A stretch of DNA of 56,355 bases from Candidatus Aminicenantota bacterium. Its GTDB lineage: Bacteria; Acidobacteriota; Aminicenantia; UBA2199. This document shows, piece by piece, positions 48,633 through 55,887 of this stretch. A program made the translations under genes and the position numbers. The notes beneath the pieces are model-generated. The model did no database searches. It saw nothing but the letters and a program-made list of their open reading frames with translations, and was not told where the DNA came from. The stretch lies in contig WVZO01000139.1 in assembly GCA_011772425.1 (NCBI GenBank), forward strand, positions 1-56,355. Reading direction: 5' to 3'. Each line of letters starts with the position of its first letter. Position 1 is the stretch's first letter.

Positions 48633-50087
48633 ATGATTCATATGTTCATTAACAAAAGAAATATTGTGTGTATTATAGTGCTCCTTTTTGGCTGTGCGCT
48701 CTACACTGCTGCCCCTTCAACAGACCTGGAAAAGAAAAAAGCGCAGGTGGATGAACTGTTTGCCCAATGGGACAAACCGGAAGCCCCGGGAGCCGCCGTG
48801 GTTATTGTTCAAAACAGCAAGATCATATATAAAAAAAACTATGGCATGGCTGATCTTGAGCATAATATCCCAATTAACGAATTCACCGTGTTTTGCGTGG
48901 GTTCGGTTTCCAAGCAATTTACCGGTTTCGCCATCGCCCAGCTTGAAGAAGAGGGAAAACTCTCCCTGGATGATGATATCCGAAAATATATCCCGGAACT
49001 GCCCGATTTCGGTGAAACCATCACGATTCGTCACCTTATCCATCATACCAGCGGCCTGCGTGAGCAATTTCATTTACTCACCATGGCTGGGGTGTCATTG
49101 GCCGATACCATCACAATGGAGCAAATCCTGAAACTGGTTAAACGGCAGAAGAAACTCAACTTCAAACCGGGCGATCAGGTGATGTACAGCAACACCGGGT
49201 ATTCTCTCCTGGCGGAAATCGTGCAGCAAATAACAGGGAAATCCTTCAGGGAATATATGGAAGAGACGATATTTAAACCCCTGGGAATGACGAACTCCCA
49301 TTTTCATGATGAGTCTCATGAGATAATCAAAAATAAAGCCAATCCCTATATGCTTGCTGAGAATGACGTCTTAATGAGAGCCTTATTGAACCATGAAATT
49401 GTGGGAAATACGGGTTTATTTACCTCTGCAGGGGATCTGGCAAAGTGGATTATGAATTTTATGCAGCCAAAAATCGGCGGCCCAAATCTTTTAACCAAAA
49501 TGACACGTACCTTTGTCCTCAACGACGGAGAAAAAAGCGACTACGGTTTTGGAATCGGTGTCACTCAGCATTGGGGGTTGAGAGTCCTCCTGCACAGTGG
49601 GCATGACTCAGGATACAGGTGTTACCTGTCGTATTTCCCGGACCAAACATTCGGCATCGCTGTTCTGACAAATTTCTATTCACTCAATCCCTCGGATGTG
49701 GGAAGAAAAATTGAGAAAATTTTCCTGGTGGAGCATCTTCCACCGACTGAGACAGAGAAACCTGAAAGGGAAAGCACTCCAGGACGTACCACCCCGGATA
49801 GTCAGCCGGTTTTTTCATTGACTGAGCAGCAGTTAAAAGAATATACCGGGAAGTTCTATTCCGAAGAGCTGGATACCACTTACCAGGTAATAATACGGAC
49901 CGGCAAGTTATATCTTAGTCACATCAGGAATGACGATGTTTTGCTGACACCAACCGGTAAAGATATATTCTCCGGTTCTGCGTGGTGGTTAAAGAGCGTG
50001 TCCTTTACCCGTGACAAAAATGGGAAAATATCCGGATGTAAATTTTCGTCAAGTCGCGCTCAACTTGTCTATTTCAGACTTCGTTAA
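48633..50087 (+). CDS. Beta-lactamase-fold serine hydrolase (class C/PBP-like) lipoprotein
   Basis: A 484-residue exported enzyme. The N terminus has a hydrophobic signal ending in a lipobox-like LFGC (Cys about 21). Residues about 28-370 are the class C beta-lactamase fold: SVSK as the S-x-x-K nucleophile motif (about 90), YSN as Y-x-N (about 186) and HSGHDSGY in place of the K-T-G triad region. A C-terminal beta domain (about 395-484) follows, as in esterase or peptidase members. AAGGAGG precedes the ATG. It is more likely an esterase or D-aminopeptidase-type enzyme than a resistance enzyme. Confidence 0.9.
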   Translation: MIHMFINKRNIVCIIVLLFGCALYTAAPSTDLEKKKAQVDELFAQWDKPEAPGAAVVIVQNSKIIYKKNYGMADLEHNIPINEFTVFCVGSVSKQFTGFAIAQLEEEGKLSLDDDIRKYIPELPDFGETITIRHLIHHTSGLREQFHLLTMAGVSLADTITMEQILKLVKRQKKLNFKPGDQVMYSNTGYSLLAEIVQQITGKSFREYMEETIFKPLGMTNSHFHDESHEIIKNKANPYMLAENDVLMRALLNHEIVGNTGLFTSAGDLAKWIMNFMQPKIGGPNLLTKMTRTFVLNDGEKSDYGFGIGVTQHWGLRVLLHSGHDSGYRCYLSYFPDQTFGIAVLTNFYSLNPSDVGRKIEKIFLVEHLPPTETEKPERESTPGRTTPDSQPVFSLTEQQLKEYTGKFYSEELDTTYQVIIRTGKLYLSHIRNDDVLLTPTGKDIFSGSAWWLKSVSFTRDKNGKISGCKFSSSRAQLVYFRLR

Positions 50088-50132
50088 ATCCGACTGATTT
50101 TGCTCAAATTTTTGTACAACCTAATTTTTAAT

Positions 50133-50564
50133 CTAAATGATTTCAACCAGTTCGATATCAAAGGTCAGATCCTCACCTGCCAGCGGATGGTTTGCGTCTA
50201 TGGTAACGAAGGTGTCGGAAACCTCTGTCACTGTAACAACCAACGGTTGTTCCTCTTCCTTTTGATTGATTTGGAATCGTTGTCCTACCTTGACTTCCAT
50301 GTCGGATGGAAACTGGTGGCGAGGAACTTGTTGGACCAATTCTTCACGATGTTCGCCATATGCCTGGTTTGCCTGGATTTTGAATGTTTTGGTTTCCCCG
50401 GTAGTCATGCCTAATACAGCTTCTTCAAAACCAGGGATCAACTGCCCTTTTCCCAATTGAAATTCCAGGGGTTCTCTCTCTCGTGAAGAGTCGAACACAT
50501 TGTCATCGTCTAAACGTCCGGTGTAATGGACCTTTACCTTATCTCCATTTTTGGCTTGTGCCAT
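50133..50564 (-). CDS. FKBP-type peptidyl-prolyl isomerase, SlyD-like
   Basis: A 143-residue chaperone/isomerase. FKBP strands (KVKVHYTGRLDDDNVFDSS, GKGQLIPGFEEAVLGM) enclose an inserted flap domain (about 68-120, PRHQFPSDMEVKVGQRF), and DANHPLAGEDLTF is the closing motif. It is the short SlyD form without a His-rich tail, so nickel delivery is less likely. GGAGG precedes the ATG. It lies downstream of the RRM gene cluster, about 200 bases apart, on the same strand. Confidence 0.93.
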   Translation of the reverse strand: MAQAKNGDKVKVHYTGRLDDDNVFDSSREREPLEFQLGKGQLIPGFEEAVLGMTTGETKTFKIQANQAYGEHREELVQQVPRHQFPSDMEVKVGQRFQINQKEEEQPLVVTVTEVSDTFVTIDANHPLAGEDLTFDIELVEII

Positions 50565-50763
50565 TTTTTCCTCCTTATTGCTTTAAGCCGCGAAAATACG
50601 CACGTTTTCCTTTCATTTTTGATTGGAAAAATTGTTGACATTACTTTTTAAAATGTTGACGCACGGGTATGTGTGTAGATATAAATGTGAATACGTGTAT
50701 AGTTGGGGTATGAAGTATTTTTCATGGTGGTAATGGGAAGTGAAAGTGGAAATGAAAGAGTTA

Positions 50764-51072
50764 TTAGAAACGTCGCCCGCCGCTGTAACTTCCCCGTCTT
50801 CCTCCTCTTCTGGGGCCACTGCCTCGGCCTTCACGGCCTCGCTGCGGACGGGCCTCGGCAACTTTCAATGTTCGGCCTTTAAAATCATAACCATCTAATT
50901 TTTCCATGGCATTTTCCGCTTCTTCCTGGGAGCTCATTTCAACAAAACCGAAGCCTCTACCTTCGATTATTTTGACATCGGTAACTGTACCATATTCTGA
51001 GAATAAATCTTGCAGGTCGTCGTTGGTTGTGCCGTAAAGTAAGTTGCCAACGTATAATTTGTTTGATTGCAT
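50764..51072 (-). CDS. RRM RNA-binding protein, paralogue 1
   Basis: A 102-residue protein. Residues 1-80 are one RNA-recognition motif with RNP2 LYVGNL (6-11) and RNP1 RGFGFVEM. The tail is Gly/Arg-rich (RGG type). It resembles cyanobacterial cold-induced Rbp proteins, which bind RNA and may aid translation or decay. It has two close paralogues upstream on the same strand. AGGAGGT lies eight bases before the ATG and can pair with ACCTCC in the leader. Confidence 0.96.
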   Translation of the reverse strand: MQSNKLYVGNLLYGTTNDDLQDLFSEYGTVTDVKIIEGRGFGFVEMSSQEEAENAMEKLDGYDFKGRTLKVAEARPQRGREGRGSGPRRGGRRGSYSGGRRF

Positions 51073-51080
51073 GGTTTTTA

Positions 51081-51108
51081 ACCTCCTTTATTTTTTCACT
51101 ATGGAGGT
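51081..51108 (-). promoter_or_regulatory. SD-sequestering leader hairpin, paralogue 1
   Basis: On the minus strand ACCTCC (51108-51103) can pair with the Shine-Dalgarno GGAGGT (51086-51081) across a 16-base A-rich loop. The same layout is seen before the two other RRM genes. Confidence 0.55.
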
Positions 51109-51161
51109 CATCGTAAATAAACTGAGGAAGTTTAAATACTCTCCCCCATCAATGAAAAAAA

Positions 51162-51190
51162 ATTATACCATAGATGACTTGTTACTTCAA
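51162..51190 (-). promoter_or_regulatory. Promoter, RRM paralogue 1
   Basis: TTGAAG (51190-51185), 17 bases, TATAAT (51167-51162), with TG before the -10. The leader is about 83 bases and largely conserved with the other two RRM genes. Confidence 0.8.
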
Positions 51191-51272
51191 ATAATTTTTT
51201 GCAGCAATTTTAATTTCAGCAGCGAAAATACGGGAACAGGGGAACAGGGGAACAGGAGAATAGGTGAATGAG

Positions 51273-51584
51273 TTAATAGTAGCGTCGGCCAGAATTGAAA
51301 CCTCCACGTCTTCCGCCTCTTCCCGGTCTACCGCCTCGGCCTTCGCGGGTTCTTTGCGGCCGGGCCTCAGCAACTTTCAGCGTTCGCCCCTTGAATTCAT
51401 AGCCATCCAGCTTTTCCTTAGCATTTTCCGCTTCTTCCTGGGTATCCATTTCAACAAAACCGAAGCCTTTACCTTCAATTATTTTAACATCCTGAACTGT
51501 ACCGTAAGTTGAGAATAAATCCCGCAGGTCCTCGGAAGTTGTGCCGTAGAGTAAGTTACCCACATATAATTTGTTCGATTGCAT
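51273..51584 (-). CDS. RRM RNA-binding protein, paralogue 2
   Basis: A 103-residue protein with one RRM (LYVGNL, KGFGFVEM) and an Arg/Gly tail with GRGGRRGG. It is more than 80 percent alike to paralogue 3 by eye, and somewhat less alike to paralogue 1 in the tail. Same function class: single-strand RNA binding, probably cold- or stress-linked. It has its own promoter and the same type of leader. Confidence 0.96.
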   Translation of the reverse strand: MQSNKLYVGNLLYGTTSEDLRDLFSTYGTVQDVKIIEGKGFGFVEMDTQEEAENAKEKLDGYEFKGRTLKVAEARPQRTREGRGGRPGRGGRRGGFNSGRRYY

Positions 51585-51593
51585 GGTTTTTAA

Positions 51594-51621
51594 ACCTCCT
51601 GGTTTCTTTTCATTCTGGAGG
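51594..51621 (-). promoter_or_regulatory. SD-sequestering leader hairpin, paralogue 2
   Basis: CCTCC in the leader (51621-51617) can pair with GGAGG of the Shine-Dalgarno (51599-51595), extended by one G-U pair. Confidence 0.5.
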
Positions 51622-51676
51622 CTAAAGTAAGTAAACTGAGAAAGTTTAAATACTCTCCCCCATCAATGAAAAAAAA

Positions 51677-51705
51677 ATTATACCAAAGAACATGTTTTAT
51701 TTCAA
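51677..51705 (-). promoter_or_regulatory. Promoter, RRM paralogue 2
   Basis: TTGAAA (51705-51700), 17 bases, TATAAT (51682-51677), with TGG before the -10. Confidence 0.85.
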
Positions 51706-51722
51706 TTGATTTTTTTCTTTTT

Positions 51723-51868
51723 TTATCTTACCTTTTGGGTGAATAAATGAAAAGCGCTTTCCTGTTCCTGTTTGCGGATACGGATACCGCTCCACAGCAA
51801 AGGGTGGTTCCCTTCAATGGGATTAAGGATAATCGAAAATTTATCTGCGATCTCAGCGGTAAATCATA
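51723..51868 (-). pseudogene. Possible remnant of a coding region
   Basis: An open stretch of about 47 codons without a start, containing EIADKFSIILNPIEGNHPLL and ending in a stop. It recalls the end of an FKBP/SlyD protein (SDTF...NHPLAG) only weakly. If real, it would suggest that an RRM-slyD unit was duplicated and the second slyD decayed. Confidence 0.2.
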
Positions 51869-51895
51869 GGCTAATTATTAAAATTGAGTGAATCG

Positions 51896-52207
51896 TTATT
51901 GGAAACGTCGTCCGGAGTTGAAACCTCCGCGTCTTCCGCCTCTTCCCGGTCCACCGCCTCGACCGCCGCGGCTTCTTTGTGGACGGGCTTCAGCAACCTT
52001 CAACGTTCGACCATTAAATTCATAACCATCCAATTTTTCTTTGGCATTTTCCGCTTCTTCCTGGGTTTCCATTTCAACAAAACCGAAACCTTTACCTTCA
52101 ATTATTTTGATTTCGTTGATTGTACCATAACTTGAGAATAAATCTCTCACTTCGTCATCCGTGGTACCGTAGGGTAAGTTCCCCACATATAATTTGTTTG
52201 ATTGCAT
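51896..52207 (-). CDS. RRM RNA-binding protein, paralogue 3
   Basis: A 103-residue protein with one RRM (LYVGNLPYG, KGFGFVEM) and a Gly/Arg-rich RGG tail. Very close to paralogue 2. First in the array of three that run in the same direction; each has its own promoter, so this is a duplicated family rather than one operon. Confidence 0.96.
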   Translation of the reverse strand: MQSNKLYVGNLPYGTTDDEVRDLFSSYGTINEIKIIEGKGFGFVEMETQEEAENAKEKLDGYEFNGRTLKVAEARPQRSRGGRGGGPGRGGRRGGFNSGRRFQ

Positions 52208-52216
52208 GGTTTTTAA

Positions 52217-52245
52217 ACCTCCTTATTTCTTTTCATCCTGGAGGT
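52217..52245 (-). promoter_or_regulatory. SD-sequestering leader hairpin, paralogue 3
   Basis: ACCTCC (52245-52240) can pair with GGAGGT (52222-52217) across a 17-base loop. Confidence 0.55.
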
Positions 52246-52297
52246 TAGAGTACTGAAGTAGTTCAAATACTACCCCCCATCAATGAAATGAAAAAAA

Positions 52298-52326
52298 ATT
52301 ATACCACAAATGATGTTTTATTTCAA
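52298..52326 (-). promoter_or_regulatory. Promoter, RRM paralogue 3
   Basis: TTGAAA (52326-52321), 17 bases, TATAAT (52303-52298), with TGG before the -10. Confidence 0.85.
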
Positions 52327-52627
52327 ATATTGTTTGCTTTTTTTTGTGGATTATTTAAAGGCAAAGTGCTTCATGTTTTTTACATAGACATCAGCGCAAA
52401 GAAACGAAAAAAACACCAAAACCAGACTAACGATCAAAATGATTCGTTTCATTCTTTCCTGCCTTTTGTTTATTGTTTTATCCTTTTTTTCTTCGCGTCC
52501 CTTCGCGTGTCTTTGCGGTTAACTTAACTTTTACGCCCTTCGGGCAAGTTTTAAACGCCTTCGGCGGGGTAAGAAGAATTTAACAACCCTGTAAAAAGGG
52601 GCCATGTGGGAAATATCTGCGGGTGAA

Positions 52628-52837
52628 TGATTTTTCCCCGCGGGCCAGTCATTTTTCCCCGCGGGTCAGTGATTTTTCCCTGCGGGTCAGTGATTTTTCC
52701 CCGCGGGTTAGTGATTTTTCCCTGCGGGTTAGTGATTTTTCCCTGCGGGTCAGTGATTTTTCCCTGCGGGTGAGTGATTTTTCCCCGCGGGTTAGTGATT
52801 TTTCCCTGCGGGTTAGTGATTTTTCCCTGCGGGTGAG
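52628..52837. repeat. 21-bp tandem repeat, ten copies
   Basis: Ten 21-bp units, typical start TGATTTTTCCCTGCGGGT, with a partial copy at each side. T-tract and GC-rich halves alternate with the helical repeat. Open in more than one frame on both strands. Confidence 0.95.
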
Positions 52838-52897
52838 TCATTTTTCCCGGTCATTTATCATTTTGGGAAAAAAAGATGCTGGTCAATCGTGAGCTTA

Positions 52898-53060
52898 TTA
52901 AAAGTTTTTGCGGGGTCCAGGGGCGGTTTTTTCAAAAAGAGTCCCTGGCCGCCGGAGGCAACGAAAAGTATTAATAGAGTTCTTATAGGAGCTCAGGATG
53001 GGCAGGCTGAAGGCTATATAAGTTTTTTTTCGATTTTCTGCCCGTCTGAAACTCTGGAAA
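52898..53060. repeat. Dispersed two-hairpin element, direct copy
   Basis: AAAAGTTTTTGCGGGGTCC starts a first fold-back (GGGGCGGTTTTTT / AAAAAGAGTCCC). A GGATGGGCAG segment and TTTTCTGCCCGTC form the second part. It lines up with the inverse of 34075-34232 and, over the first part, with NRPS positions 23895-23975. Confidence 0.75.
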
Positions 53061-53402
53061 GGCGCGCAAGGCGCAGGGGGCAGGGGGCAAGGAGGAAGTG
53101 AGGAAACGGGGAAACGAAGAGAAGAAGACGTTGAGAAGTTGAGAAGGTGGTTTTTTCGGCTGCCGTGAGAATAGGTGAAAGGTGCAGGTTGCAGGTAGAG
53201 GCGCCCTTCGGGCAAATAAATGCCTGCGGCGGCTGGCGTAGGGGTTTGATTCATCAAACCCAGCTTACCCTTTTTCCTCACCACTGGCGATTGGTGTAAT
53301 GAGGGGGAACCTTCTTCTTCTTTTTATTTAATTTTCATATTGCTAAAAAAACGTTTTGCCACTATGAATAAAGTACCAGGTAAATAATTCAAAACATTAA
53401 AT

Positions 53403-54050
53403 TTACTTTCGCTGCTCCTTCAAAAATTGGAACCACTGGTCAAATCCCTTACCGGTTTTGGCAGAGGTTTCGAATATTTTAACGTTGGGATTATGTGCCA
53501 GACAATCCGACTTCACCCGCTTTATGTCATAATCCATCAAACCCAGTAAATCAATCTTGTTGATAATCACCGCAGCAGCCCGTAAAAAAAGCGACGGGTA
53601 TTTCCTGACTTTCTCATCTCCTTCAGGAATACTTAAAACCGCAATCTTCAAATTCTCTCCCAGGTCAAAGGAAGATGGACAAACCAGGTTGCCCACGTTT
53701 TCTATAAACAAGTAATCCATGTTTTTTATATCCATCTCTTCCAGTGTTTGACTGATCATATTGGCAGTTAGATGACAACCACCCCCGGTCTCAATGGCAT
53801 AGGCGTTCTTATGACCGGATTGAATGATCCGGTCCGAATCCAATGCAGTTTTCACATCACCCACGATAACGGCGAAATTTCCATCAAAATGATTGACTAT
53901 ATACTCCAGTATCGAAGTTTTACCGCACCCGGGAGAGCCGATGATATTAACTGCAAAGATACCGTTTTCGCTGAAGAATTTCCGGTTTTCTGCGGCAATT
54001 AATTTGTTGGTCTCCTGCGCAGATAAATTTAATTGTTTTTTTGTCTTCAT
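53403..54050 (-). CDS. Hydrogenase nickel incorporation protein HypB
   Basis: A 215-residue SIMIBI GTPase. Walker A is GSPGCGKTS (about 38-46). GDVKTALDSDRI is the switch region, ETGGGCHLTANM carries the Cys-His metal site, and YLFIENVGNLVCP is the G3 region. NKIDLL (G4) gives GTP specificity. There is no N-terminal His-rich or CxxCGC leader, so it is the simple form. It helps HypA load nickel into hydrogenase or urease. No other hyp gene is in the window; its presence with the LarC-like gene suggests nickel use by this organism. Confidence 0.95.
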   Translation of the reverse strand: MKTKKQLNLSAQETNKLIAAENRKFFSENGIFAVNIIGSPGCGKTSILEYIVNHFDGNFAVIVGDVKTALDSDRIIQSGHKNAYAIETGGGCHLTANMISQTLEEMDIKNMDYLFIENVGNLVCPSSFDLGENLKIAVLSIPEGDEKVRKYPSLFLRAAAVIINKIDLLGLMDYDIKRVKSDCLAHNPNVKIFETSAKTGKGFDQWFQFLKEQRK

Positions 54051-54124
54051 CGTTTCGTTTCCGTCATGGTATTTAAAGATTTTTCGACTGTCTTTAAGCG
54101 AACTTGTCTTTCAAAGTAGTTTAG

Positions 54125-54152
54125 ATTATAACAATTTACCGGTTTTTGTCAA
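54125..54152 (-). promoter_or_regulatory. Promoter of hypB
   Basis: TTGACA (54152-54147), 16 bases, TATAAT (54130-54125) on the minus strand. The -35 box is inside the last codons of the upstream lipoprotein gene; the leader is about 70 bases. Confidence 0.65.
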
Positions 54153-55050
54153 GTCTGACTCCTTCCCAACCTGCCAACCGGGCCATCAACCACCAGAAGG
54201 CCCTGGCTTTGTTTTCGCAGCTCTCATATGTAGTATGCCCTGCTTCATCACCATGAAAATGGGGGTGTTCCATGGGTATGCCGTCTACCGTGTGCTGCTG
54301 ACCATTGTACCAGCAGTCCAGGTCGGCAAAGTCAAACAAAAACTTTTCGTTGTTTTTGCAATACTCACGGACCTGGTCGTTCCTTTCTACCCGGTTCCAT
54401 TCTTCGCTCTGGGCATTGCCGGTCATATAAATAAAAATAACATCCGGGAATTCCGCTTCCAATTCTGCCATACGGTCGAGATAGGTTTGGGTTTCTGCTT
54501 CGCTGTAATAATCCTGTTGGCTGCACCAGGCCCACAAGGATACATTGACATCAAAATTTTGTAAAACCGACCGGGTAATATTCATACCGTATTCACTTTC
54601 CCAATAAAGGTCCGGCGTCACATACGTTTCGCAGTAGTTGATCTGCTGACCATCCATCATTCGCAGACCGTCCTGGCCGGAAGGGACCTCGCAAAATGCA
54701 TAGTAAAACCTGTATTTACTGCTTTGATTCGCTTGATTATCCCAGGGGGAAAACGTTTGAGCGCTCCCCGCAGATAACCGCTGAAGACCCACCACAATTT
54801 GTTCGCCGTGAGATGTATGGGCATAGTGGATGCGGAATTGTTCTTTGGCCTGTTGAAGCCATTCATCGGGTATTTGCGAGAGATCCGTGCAAGTGTGGTC
54901 GATAATGAATCCCGATGCCGGTGTAGTTGAACCCCCACCCCCGTTATCAGTACCGTTTCCATTACTGCCGCTCCCACCATCGGACGGATTACATTGAGTG
55001 AGAAAAAGAATGACCATGACCGCTGCGGAAATAATCGCGATTTTTCTCAT
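54136..55050 (-). CDS. SGNH-like exported lipoprotein of unknown function
   Basis: A 304-residue lipoprotein. Signal peptide with lipobox-like LTQC (Cys about 20), then a Gly/Ser/Asn-rich linker to about 45. The domain has YAHTSHGEQIVVGL near the start, MTGNAQSEEWNR in the middle and a late HPHFHGDEAGH, which suggest an SGNH-hydrolase-like fold with a His at the end. The catalytic residues cannot be assigned with confidence. GGAGG precedes the ATG at 55050; the earlier start at 55083 lacks a ribosome site. Confidence 0.7.
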   Translation of the reverse strand: MRKIAIISAAVMVILFLTQCNPSDGGSGSNGNGTDNGGGGSTTPASGFIIDHTCTDLSQIPDEWLQQAKEQFRIHYAHTSHGEQIVVGLQRLSAGSAQTFSPWDNQANQSSKYRFYYAFCEVPSGQDGLRMMDGQQINYCETYVTPDLYWESEYGMNITRSVLQNFDVNVSLWAWCSQQDYYSEAETQTYLDRMAELEAEFPDVIFIYMTGNAQSEEWNRVERNDQVREYCKNNEKFLFDFADLDCWYNGQQHTVDGIPMEHPHFHGDEAGHTTYESCENKARAFWWLMARLAGWEGVRLDKNR

Positions 55051-55070
55051 TGGTCCTCCTGTTTTTTTTA

Positions 55071-55124
55071 GCCACGAAGGCATTTACAATGCGGTAAAAA
55101 AGCACGAAGTAACACAAAGTGGCT
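55071..55124. repeat. Dispersed CACGAAGG-type inverted repeat
   Basis: GCCACGAAGG on the left and ACACAAAGTGGC on the right enclose a smaller ATTTACAATGCGGTAAA stretch. Same family as 959-1038. Confidence 0.6.
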
Positions 55125-55211
55125 ATAATTTTTTTATAGAACTTTAATATTATCTATATATGATATGGTAAAGTCAAATCTCTCAATTATCAACTCAAAA
55201 ATTTTTTTCCA

Positions 55212-55240
55212 TTGATAATTTCAATGAATACCATTATAAT
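55212..55240 (+). promoter_or_regulatory. Promoter of the exported 207-residue protein
   Basis: TTGATA at 55212-55217 and TATAAT at 55235-55240 with a 17-bp spacer. The leader is about 15 bases. Confidence 0.75.
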
Positions 55241-55261
55241 TAGAAAACAGAGGTAGCGATC

Positions 55262-55885
55262 ATGAAACCGGTAATAGCTATTATTATTTTGAGCCTGGCT
55301 CTCTTTTATCCATTAAACACTCTAACCACTGCCAATGAAGGACAGCACAATAGCAAGAATCAAAAATATGCCAATGTGTTCAAACCGCTGGATGGAAAAT
55401 GGAAGGGAAAGTTTTATGTTTATAAAAACACCAGGGGACAGCAAAAACAAAACCCACAGCCGCATAATATCAGTGTGAAGACCCTAAAACAATTACCTCT
55501 GAAAGAGGTATTGGTTATCGATGTGGAACAAACGTATACGTCGGATGATCCCTATTTCCAAAGAGTAATTATCAAAGACACCTATACGGATGAAAAGGGA
55601 AGTAAAAAGACTGCTAAGAGTAAAGGTGTCAACAAAGTGGAAAATGGCCGATTGCTGTGCATCGTCAACAAACCCGACGAACAAGTAATCCATACCGGTA
55701 AAACCACAGGTCAAAACACCATCATCTGGCAGCGCCATGTTAAAGAGCCTTTGAAAATCGAATACTTTAAAGAAACCGTGGAAGACGATACATACACCAT
55801 TGTTGGCTGGGGGTATTATGGGGACGATGATCCTCGTTTAAGTCCAAGGATGTGGTTTTATGGCTTATACTTCAGGCTTAAATAA
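55262..55885 (+). CDS. Exported protein of unknown function
   Basis: A 207-residue protein with a signal peptide (about 1-24, cleavage near TTANEG). The mature part starts with NVFKPLDGKWKGKFYVY and is rich in beta strands, like lipocalin-type DUF1579 proteins that begin with a GxWxG pattern (GKWKGKF). AGAGGT lies upstream of the ATG. Role unknown; probably a small periplasmic beta-barrel ligand binder. Confidence 0.7.
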   Translation: MKPVIAIIILSLALFYPLNTLTTANEGQHNSKNQKYANVFKPLDGKWKGKFYVYKNTRGQQKQNPQPHNISVKTLKQLPLKEVLVIDVEQTYTSDDPYFQRVIIKDTYTDEKGSKKTAKSKGVNKVENGRLLCIVNKPDEQVIHTGKTTGQNTIIWQRHVKEPLKIEYFKETVEDDTYTIVGWGYYGDDDPRLSPRMWFYGLYFRLK

Positions 55886-55887
55886 CG

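Larger units (their letters stand above)
52327..53402. other. Repeat-filled intergenic region
   Basis: About 1.1 kb without a gene: a CTTCGCG-type dispersed repeat (52491-52522), GCCCTTCGGGC hairpins (about 52537 and 53204), the 21-bp array (52628-52837), a dispersed two-hairpin element (52898-53060), and GCAGGGGGCA/GAGAAGTTGAG simple repeats. No gene is seen; open frames here are products of the repeats. Confidence 0.7.

Noticed and set aside
48633-50087. Antibiotic-resistance beta-lactamase
   Set aside because: The motif in place of K-T-G is HSG and an extra C-terminal domain is present, as in esterase or peptidase relatives.
52551-52892. Repetitive proteins read from the 21-bp array
   Set aside because: Open on both strands only because of the repeat period; no start signal.
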